Shown: piece after piece, positions 36,513 through 40,616 of the stretch
Layout of the letters: the number at the start of each line of letters is the position of its first letter
How positions within the stretch are numbered: the stretch's first letter is position 1
Assembly: GCA_903858965.1 (NCBI GenBank)
Contig: CAIOKY010000013.1
Coordinates: 1-40,616 of the forward strand
Length of the DNA stretch: 40,616 nt
Direction of reading: 5' to 3'
Source: an uncultured Nitrosomonadales bacterium
GTDB taxonomy: Bacteria > Pseudomonadota > Gammaproteobacteria > Burkholderiales > Gallionellaceae
Position numbers and translations under genes: made by a program
The notes under the pieces: generated by a model
Databases searched by the model: none
Told to the model about the DNA's origin: nothing
The model's input: the letters and a program-made list of their open reading frames with translations, nothing else

Positions 36513-36706
36513 GATAATACTCCTCTGCAATTTGTTAAGACTTTAATATTCTCATCTGTCTCAGCTACGCTTTAACGACGAGAAAAGTATTATCCACCCA
36601 TTCTGCCGTGAGTCAAATAGAAGAACAGGATGAAGCTCAGATGTCGGCGCCGGATGGAGCTTCAAGGTACTGCGGTGAAATTCCTCGAACTCATCAGCCG
36701 ACATAA

Positions 36707-37147
36707 TTACCTAAGAAGCACTAATTCCGGTATTGCATCGGGGCCACACCAGACAACCGCGTTCTGATCGTATTTCTTGCCCAAGACTTTGGCTGCTTCG
36801 AGCGATAGTCCCAAGACAAAGTAACTAGGCTCGGCAGTCCACTCTCCCAATGGGTATCTTCCAATTCCCTCGAAAAAAATTAAGCTGCGCCGACTTAATT
36901 CTTTTGCCAGTTCAATCTGCCTGGCTGTGTTGGCAGCTTCACCAGGGTCAATACTGAACGGATTGAAGGCCGTAACAAAAACACCACTGTTTTTCTTGAA
37001 CTGCTTATAGAGTTTTGCCAACTGTTCATTGGCAATACCTATCCGCAAGATAAATGGAGGCTCGCCGGAAACGCAATAATCAGTTTCCAGATATGCCTCG
37101 ATGGTCAATGGTGAAATCTCAGACATGGAACTTGGTATATGCATCAA
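36707..37147 (-). CDS. DUF3293 family protein
   Basis: 146 residues. The segments VFVTAFNPFS near 52-61 and GRYPLGEWTAEPSYFVLGL near 96-114 are characteristic of the DUF3293 family, whose function is unknown. There is no signal peptide or membrane segment. The start is uncertain: the ATGs at 37147, 37144 and 37126 are all in frame and none has a strong ribosome-binding site. It follows the broken pilin gene by about 37 bases on the same strand. Confidence 0.75.
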   Translation of the reverse strand: MMHIPSSMSEISPLTIEAYLETDYCVSGEPPFILRIGIANEQLAKLYKQFKKNSGVFVTAFNPFSIDPGEAANTARQIELAKELSRRSLIFFEGIGRYPLGEWTAEPSYFVLGLSLEAAKVLGKKYDQNAVVWCGPDAIPELVLLR

Positions 37148-37184
37148 AGTAATCTTCTAAGGGAGTGCCAAGCCGGGTGAGTTT

Positions 37185-37872
37185 TCAATAACCCATGCAC
37201 ACCAGATAAGTGGTGTCATCGACTATAGTTGATGTAGGAATCGGTGCTGTGGGTGTAACAGCCGTACCGGCAGCAACTACTTGCACCGAACCAGTATCAG
37301 TATTGCCATCATCCAAAGTGGTATCAAGTTGCTTGGCAAATTTGCCGGGTATAGCGTCGGAACAAACAATGTAAGTCCCCTTCATATTAGTGATTGGGGC
37401 TTGTGCCGCATTGTTTACACCAATATTGCCGCCAACCGCGTTTGGGTATGTAATCCGGTGCGGCGGCCAAATTTGCAATCGTTGACCCCGGGCTAAAACC
37501 AGCTAATCGGACATGCTGCCAGAATACGAAGGATTCTGAAGAAATGTCCCGGGCATTCCAGAGACCGTCAATTACTCCGCTATTCGGGTTGCAACGCAAG
37601 GCAACAAACGGGGTGCAAGCAGTACCAGTATTGGCGGGAAGAAATTGCGTGTCGAGACTGGACTGAAATTGATCGCCAGGCAAAGCCTTGAATTTGTCCT
37701 GATATCCGTATATGTATATCGGAATGTTTTTGAAATCGTTGGCGAGATTTTTCACCTTCGCACTGTTGATCAGCTCCTGCCCTTTCAGCACAGCGCCAAT
37801 CAATAGGCCGATGATCACCAGCACGATGGCGATTTCAATCAAGGTAAAACCGGATTGGTTATGCCTTTTAAT
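37185..37872 (-). pseudogene. Type IV pilin-like gene with frameshift and lost start codon
   Basis: The prepilin signature SGFTLIEIAIVLVIIGLL follows a short basic leader (KRHNQ), and AVLKGQELINSAKVKNL continues the pilin helix. Two defects are visible. The codon spaced correctly behind AGGAG at 37880-37876 is ATT (37872), where an ATG would be expected; the only in-frame ATG lies 66 bases upstream at 37938 and gives an atypical 29-residue leader. The frame then breaks within CCCAAA (37441-37446): one extra base sends it to an early stop, while the +1 frame continues as NAVGGNIGVNNAAQ to a normal end at 37185. Upstream pilin-assembly genes are absent. Confidence 0.75.
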
Positions 37873-38067
37873 TTTTAACTCCTCGAAATGTTTATTATCT
37901 TTAGCGCTACGTTTGTTACACCGCATGAACCATGCCATTCAATGGAATGTAGCTGTAACTCCCGCCAATATTGGAATGTGACGATTTTTCTTAAAACTCT
38001 TGTGTTCGCCGGGTGGCGAAATTATGACGAGAGGTTGACAGAACTTCCACACAGCTTGTAAAAAATT

Positions 38068-38086
38068 CCCATTGTTTAAACATGGG
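38068..38086. other. Near-perfect palindrome in the pilin/tRNA-fragment gap
   Basis: CCCAT and ATGGG flank GTTTAAAC with one extra T on the left arm (38068-38086). It is 66 bases beyond the 37.9-kb region and may be an operator or a structural relic. No gene start is close. Confidence 0.3.
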
Positions 38087-38155
38087 CACTCCATGCCTAT
38101 CTCCCAGCACGTCATGCGCTAATATGGGGTGTGCTCGGATCAATTGCAGGAAATG

Positions 38156-38187
38156 AAAAGGCTCACATTTCTGCAAGCCTTTTTTAT
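38156..38187 (-). terminator. Terminator behind the tRNA fragment at 38188
   Basis: AAAAGGCT at 38156-38163 pairs with AGCCTTTT at 38176-38183 around a 12-base loop, with A/T runs on both sides, so it can terminate in either direction. It follows the 3' end of the tRNA fragment, like the hairpin at 34635. Confidence 0.65.
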
Positions 38188-38232
38188 TGGTGGGTCGTGG
38201 TGGACTTGAACCACCGACCAAAGGATTATGAG
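38188..38232 (-). other. tRNA(CAU) 3'-fragment, attachment site next to the integrase
   Basis: 45 bases reading, on the minus strand, from anticodon loop CTCATAA through a complete T arm (GGTGG/CCACC) and acceptor strand ACGACCC to ACCA. The sequence beyond the anticodon loop does not continue as a tRNA, so only the 3' half is present. This is the pattern left by integrases that recombine at the anticodon loop and carry the tRNA 3' end. The intact tRNA is probably beyond the right edge of the window. Confidence 0.85.
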
Positions 38233-38259
38233 CCGATAAAAGTCGTCTTTTTACGTTAA

Positions 38260-38287
38260 TTGACATTCTCTTATATTGTTTTAAATT
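38260..38287 (+). promoter_or_regulatory. Candidate sigma-70 promoter of the integrase gene
   Basis: TTGACA at 38260-38265 and TAAATT at 38282-38287 are separated by 16 bases, with an A/T-rich surround. The integrase ATG is about 143 bases downstream, leaving a long leader that contains GGTCTAC repeats. Confidence 0.6.
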
Positions 38288-38374
38288 GCATACAAAGTAT
38301 TGTTTTATGTAGACTTATTTAACATTTACTGCTTTAATACGCCATCTGTAATTTGCAGCATCTTCACGTATCCG

Positions 38375-38411
38375 GTCTACTAATGGTCTACTTATTTTCG
38401 CTTGTAGACCG
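38375..38411. promoter_or_regulatory. GGTCTAC direct and inverted repeats before the integrase
   Basis: GGTCTAC occurs at 38375-38381 and 38386-38392 (one helical turn, 11 bases, apart) and inverted as GTAGACC at 38405-38411. They lie between the attachment site and the integrase start, where integrase arm-binding or excisionase/repressor sites are expected. Confidence 0.5.
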
Positions 38412-38430
38412 AGAATTTCGGGGGTAAATC

Positions 38431-39687
38431 ATGGCGCACAAACTCACCAAATCTTTCGTTGATTCCGTTCCGCTCGTACCTACCGGACAGACATTTTACC
38501 GCGATACCGACCTCAAGGGGTTCGCTCTCCGCGTCGGCTCAACCGGCAAGGTCTATATCACTGAAAGTAAGGTTAAGCGCAAAGTCGTTCGGGTCACCAT
38601 CGGAAAGCATGGCGTTTACACCCCCGAACAGGCCAGATTGCAAGCCCGCGAACTGCTGCTCATGATGAGCAAGGGCATCAACCCGCATGATGTAGAAAAG
38701 GAAGAAAAGGCTCGTGGCGTGACGCTGGAACAGGCCTTGGATGCCTACATCACAGCGCGCAAATCACTTAAACCCACTACAATCTATGATTACAAAAGAA
38801 CCATCAACTGTTATATCCCGGACTGGAAGAAGCGCCCTTTGCTGGAAATCACGAAGGATATGGTTTCCAAGCGGCACACCCTGATCGGTCAAAGAAGCAA
38901 AGCACAAGCGAATCTCGCCATGCGCTACTTGCGTGCAATCTATAACTTCGCCTCCTACCAGTATGAAGACAGCAAAGGCGAGTCGCTCTTCCCTATCAAT
39001 CCGGTCAAGCGGCTGTCTCAAACCCGCGCATGGTATCTGGTCGAACGCCGACAAACTGTTATCAAGGCGCACGCCCTTGCCTCCTGGTATGCCGCCGTCA
39101 TGAACATCAAAAACGACTCGCACGGCAAGAACCGCGAAACAATACGCGATTACCTGCTGTTCGTCCTGTTTACCGGCCTAAGAAAAGAAGAAGCCGCTTG
39201 CCTTAAATGGTGCGATATTGATCTCATCAGCAAGACCCTGACCATTACCGACACGAAGAATCGCCGAGACCACACCCTACCCCTGTCGGATTTTCTGATG
39301 GATATGCTGCAACGCAGAAAGCCCGAAGCCGTGAATGAATACGTCTTCCCCGGTGCCAACGGTGTCGGTCGCATCGTCGAACAGCGCAAGCAAATGGACA
39401 GAATCACACTGGAATCGGGCGTCAGCTTCACCATCCACGACCTGCGGCGTACTTTCATCACTATTGCCGAAAGTCTGGATATTTCCGCCTACTCATTAAA
39501 GCGCCTCTTGAATCACAAAATGTCGAATGACGTCACAGCCGGTTACATTATCATCGACGCTGAACGTCTGCGTGCGCCCATGCAGAAAATCACCGACCAA
39601 CTCCTTAGATATATGGGTGTTAAGCCTTCTGCGGAAATTCTGGAACATCCCGCGCTGGCGGGGCTTTCCAAGTCTGGACAAAATTAG
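38431..39687 (+). CDS. Tyrosine-type site-specific integrase (P4-like)
   Basis: 418 residues. The N-terminal DUF4102-type arm-binding domain (about 5-85, FYRDTDLKGFALRVGSTGKV) is followed by a SAM-like core-binding domain (about 95-200) and the catalytic domain with all six expected residues: R251 (GLRKEE), K276, H336 and R339 (HDLRRTF), H362 (NHKMS) and the nucleophile Y372 (AGYI). It integrates and excises DNA at the tRNA 3' end, whose half copy lies 198 bases upstream. A GGGGG-type ribosome-binding site precedes the ATG. The gene looks intact, so the element may still be mobile if its other end is intact. Confidence 0.95.
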   Translation: MAHKLTKSFVDSVPLVPTGQTFYRDTDLKGFALRVGSTGKVYITESKVKRKVVRVTIGKHGVYTPEQARLQARELLLMMSKGINPHDVEKEEKARGVTLEQALDAYITARKSLKPTTIYDYKRTINCYIPDWKKRPLLEITKDMVSKRHTLIGQRSKAQANLAMRYLRAIYNFASYQYEDSKGESLFPINPVKRLSQTRAWYLVERRQTVIKAHALASWYAAVMNIKNDSHGKNRETIRDYLLFVLFTGLRKEEAACLKWCDIDLISKTLTITDTKNRRDHTLPLSDFLMDMLQRRKPEAVNEYVFPGANGVGRIVEQRKQMDRITLESGVSFTIHDLRRTFITIAESLDISAYSLKRLLNHKMSNDVTAGYIIIDAERLRAPMQKITDQLLRYMGVKPSAEILEHPALAGLSKSGQN

Positions 39688-39693
39688 TACCGC

Positions 39694-39722
39694 TTGACAA
39701 TACTAACGCCTTACAATACTAT
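39694..39722 (+). promoter_or_regulatory. higBA promoter with overlapping direct repeats
   Basis: A perfect TTGACA at 39694-39699 and TACTAT at 39717-39722 are spaced by 17 bases. ACAATACTA occurs at 39697-39705 and again at 39713-39721, covering both boxes at 16-base spacing, a likely HigA-binding operator. The higB ATG is only 8 bases after the -10 box, so the transcript would have almost no leader. Confidence 0.7.
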
Positions 39723-39730
39723 TAAACGAG

Positions 39731-40012
39731 ATGATTAAATCCTTCGCTGATAAGGCCACTGCGGCGGTATTTTCCGGGCAATTTGTTCGCCGACTTCCAA
39801 ACGACATACAGGCGATAGCCCGGCGGAAACTCAAACTGATCGATGCCGTGGGCAATATCGAGGAATTGCGAGTACCACCCGGCAACCGTCTCGAACAGCT
39901 AAGTGGCAATCGCGCAGGACAATGGAGTATCCGTATCAACGCTCAATGGCGAATATGTTTCAAATGGGCAAACGGCCATGCGGAAGAAGTGGAAATCATC
40001 GATTATCACTAG
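39731..40012 (+). CDS. higB: HigB-type (RelE superfamily) toxin
   Basis: 93 residues in the size range and with the pattern of HigB plasmid-maintenance killers, which cleave mRNA at the ribosome. Landmarks are the basic RRLPNDIQAIARRKL helix, LRVPPGNRLEQLSG, and the C-terminal strands WSIRINAQWRICFKW and EEVEIIDYH. The order toxin-antitoxin is typical for HigBA. The start has no strong ribosome-binding site and lies very close to the -10 box. It is located directly after the integrase, where such pairs often stabilise integrated elements. Confidence 0.9.
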   Translation: MIKSFADKATAAVFSGQFVRRLPNDIQAIARRKLKLIDAVGNIEELRVPPGNRLEQLSGNRAGQWSIRINAQWRICFKWANGHAEEVEIIDYH

Positions 40013-40021
40013 GAAGATAAA

Positions 40022-40369
40022 ATGACTATTCAACGTGAAAAACTGAACACCATAAAATGGGGCAATGTCGTCACCGGGGATAAACTCGCACCAGTACATC
40101 CCGGCGCAATCCTGTTGCACGACTTTATCGAGCCAATGGAACTGACACGCTACAAGGTCGCAAAATTCGCCGGCGTCCCGCAACGTCGCATTGATGAAAT
40201 CTGCACCGGAAAGCGTGCCATTACCGCCGACACTGCCATGCGCCTTGGCCGCTTGTTCGGCATGTCCGCACAAACATGGATGAATCTGCAGGCTCAATAC
40301 GATTTGGAAGTTGCCGAAAACGAACTGGGCGACAAGATTGACCACGAAGTTATGCCGATAGCGGCATAG
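40022..40369 (+). CDS. higA: HigA-type antitoxin (HTH)
   Basis: 115 residues of the HigA family. VHPGAILLHDFIEPMELTRYKVA followed by RIDEICTGKRAITADTAMRLGRLFG is the XRE-type helix-turn-helix arrangement of HigA (landmarks VHPGAILLHDFIEP and AITADTAMRLGRLFG). It neutralises HigB and, with it, represses the pair's promoter, probably at the ACAATACTA repeats upstream. It has an AGGAAGAT ribosome-binding site and starts 9 bases after higB. Confidence 0.93.
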   Translation: MTIQREKLNTIKWGNVVTGDKLAPVHPGAILLHDFIEPMELTRYKVAKFAGVPQRRIDEICTGKRAITADTAMRLGRLFGMSAQTWMNLQAQYDLEVAENELGDKIDHEVMPIAA

Positions 40370-40383
40370 CTACAAAGTAGCCC

Positions 40384-40616
40384 ATGTACCTCAATAGCGG
40401 CGATTACCAAACCATATGGCAATTAGCCCACGGCTGGGCTGGCAAAGATAGTAACGATACCGACCCGAACAACCTGCCGTCTGAAATAAAAGACGGCATT
40501 CATCGCGTAATGGTTGCAATACGGAACAAGCTAATTTCGGTTCGAACCTCTAACCGCGTTATTTTTGAAAGTGACGATACATTAGACTTTCTAATGGATA
40601 TAAAGCACTACCTGAA
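40384..40616 (+). CDS. Unknown protein, incomplete at the window edge
   Basis: An open frame from ATG 40384 to the end of the window (77 residues visible), 14 bases after higA on the same strand. It begins MYLNSGDYQTIWQLAHGW and has a mixed, soluble composition. I do not recognise a domain. There is no obvious ribosome-binding site, but it may be translated behind higA. It belongs to the integrative element. Confidence 0.5.
   Translation, partial: MYLNSGDYQTIWQLAHGWAGKDSNDTDPNNLPSEIKDGIHRVMVAIRNKLISVRTSNRVIFESDDTLDFLMDIKHYL

Larger units (their letters stand above)
34665..38232. mobile_element. Candidate remnant island bounded by tRNA 3'-fragments
   Basis: A 3.5-kb, A/T-richer block lying between two directly oriented 3' fragments of a CAU tRNA. 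It carries only accessory genes (secreted hydrolase-like, His-rich exported, DUF3293, broken pilin) and no integrase of its own. It is probably an older integration, or the cargo end of the element whose integrase starts at 38431. Boundaries are inferred from the repeats. Confidence 0.55.
38188..40616 (+). mobile_element. Integrative element with integrase and HigBA (left part)
   Basis: It begins at the tRNA 3'-fragment and contains, in order, an integrase promoter and arm-like repeats, a tyrosine integrase, a toxin-antitoxin pair and an incomplete ORF. The right end is outside the window. Confidence 0.75.

Overview
The window looks like the chromosome of a betaproteobacterium, probably of the Nitrosomonadales/Gallionellaceae type (inferred from gene content and order, not from a database search). 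The basis is the birA-coaX-SPOR operon, the glyQ-glyS-gmhB-plsC-YgjP run, a lysA preceded by an LptM-type lipoprotein gene, an H1-like AAAKKP-repeat protein, a short-N-terminus HrpA and a G+C-rich core. About 34 kb is ordinary core genome, mostly on the minus strand. The last 6 kb is visibly A/T-richer accessory DNA at a tRNA attachment site.

Layout. 1-169: start of an H1-like basic repeat protein. 328-7027: lysA and lptM, then the minus-strand series glyQ, glyS, gmhB, plsC, YgjP-like peptidase. 7247-10437 (+): a DctPQM TRAP transporter and a 41-residue membrane peptide, closed by a strong terminator. 10557-12343 (-): GIY-YIG protein and lnt. 12521-14958 (+): outer-membrane-type protein, TlpA-like thioredoxin, RluF-like pseudouridine synthase. 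14987-16180 (-): cyclic-nucleotide-binding/EAL protein. 16403-19180 (-): ybeX/corC, ybeY, miaB and a CAU-anticodon tRNA. The usual miaB-phoH-ybeY-ybeX-lnt-glyQS cluster is therefore split by two blocks and has no phoH (ybeZ) at its usual place.

19220-25787 (-): a SPOR-domain gene broken by one in-frame TAA, coaX, birA, a patatin-like phospholipase, a small coiled-coil protein and maeB. coaX is about 115 residues longer than usual because it contains two copies, in opposite orientation, of a 127-bp palindrome-rich element plus a decayed third copy, all read in frame. This is the most unusual feature of the window. 26033-30398: ECF sigma factor and zinc anti-sigma factor (+), facing a diheme cytochrome c and a Tat-exported metallophosphoesterase (-), then a CBS-pair protein (+). 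30838-34611 (-): hrpA.

34665-40616: accessory DNA. Two 3' fragments of a CAU-anticodon tRNA (34665-34707 and 38188-38232) bracket a 3.5-kb block with a secreted alpha/beta-hydrolase-like protein, a His/Gly-rich exported protein, a DUF3293 protein and a decayed type IV pilin-like gene. The second fragment is followed by a tyrosine integrase, a HigBA toxin-antitoxin pair and an ORF running off the window. This reads as two tandem integrations at one tRNA, the older one decaying.
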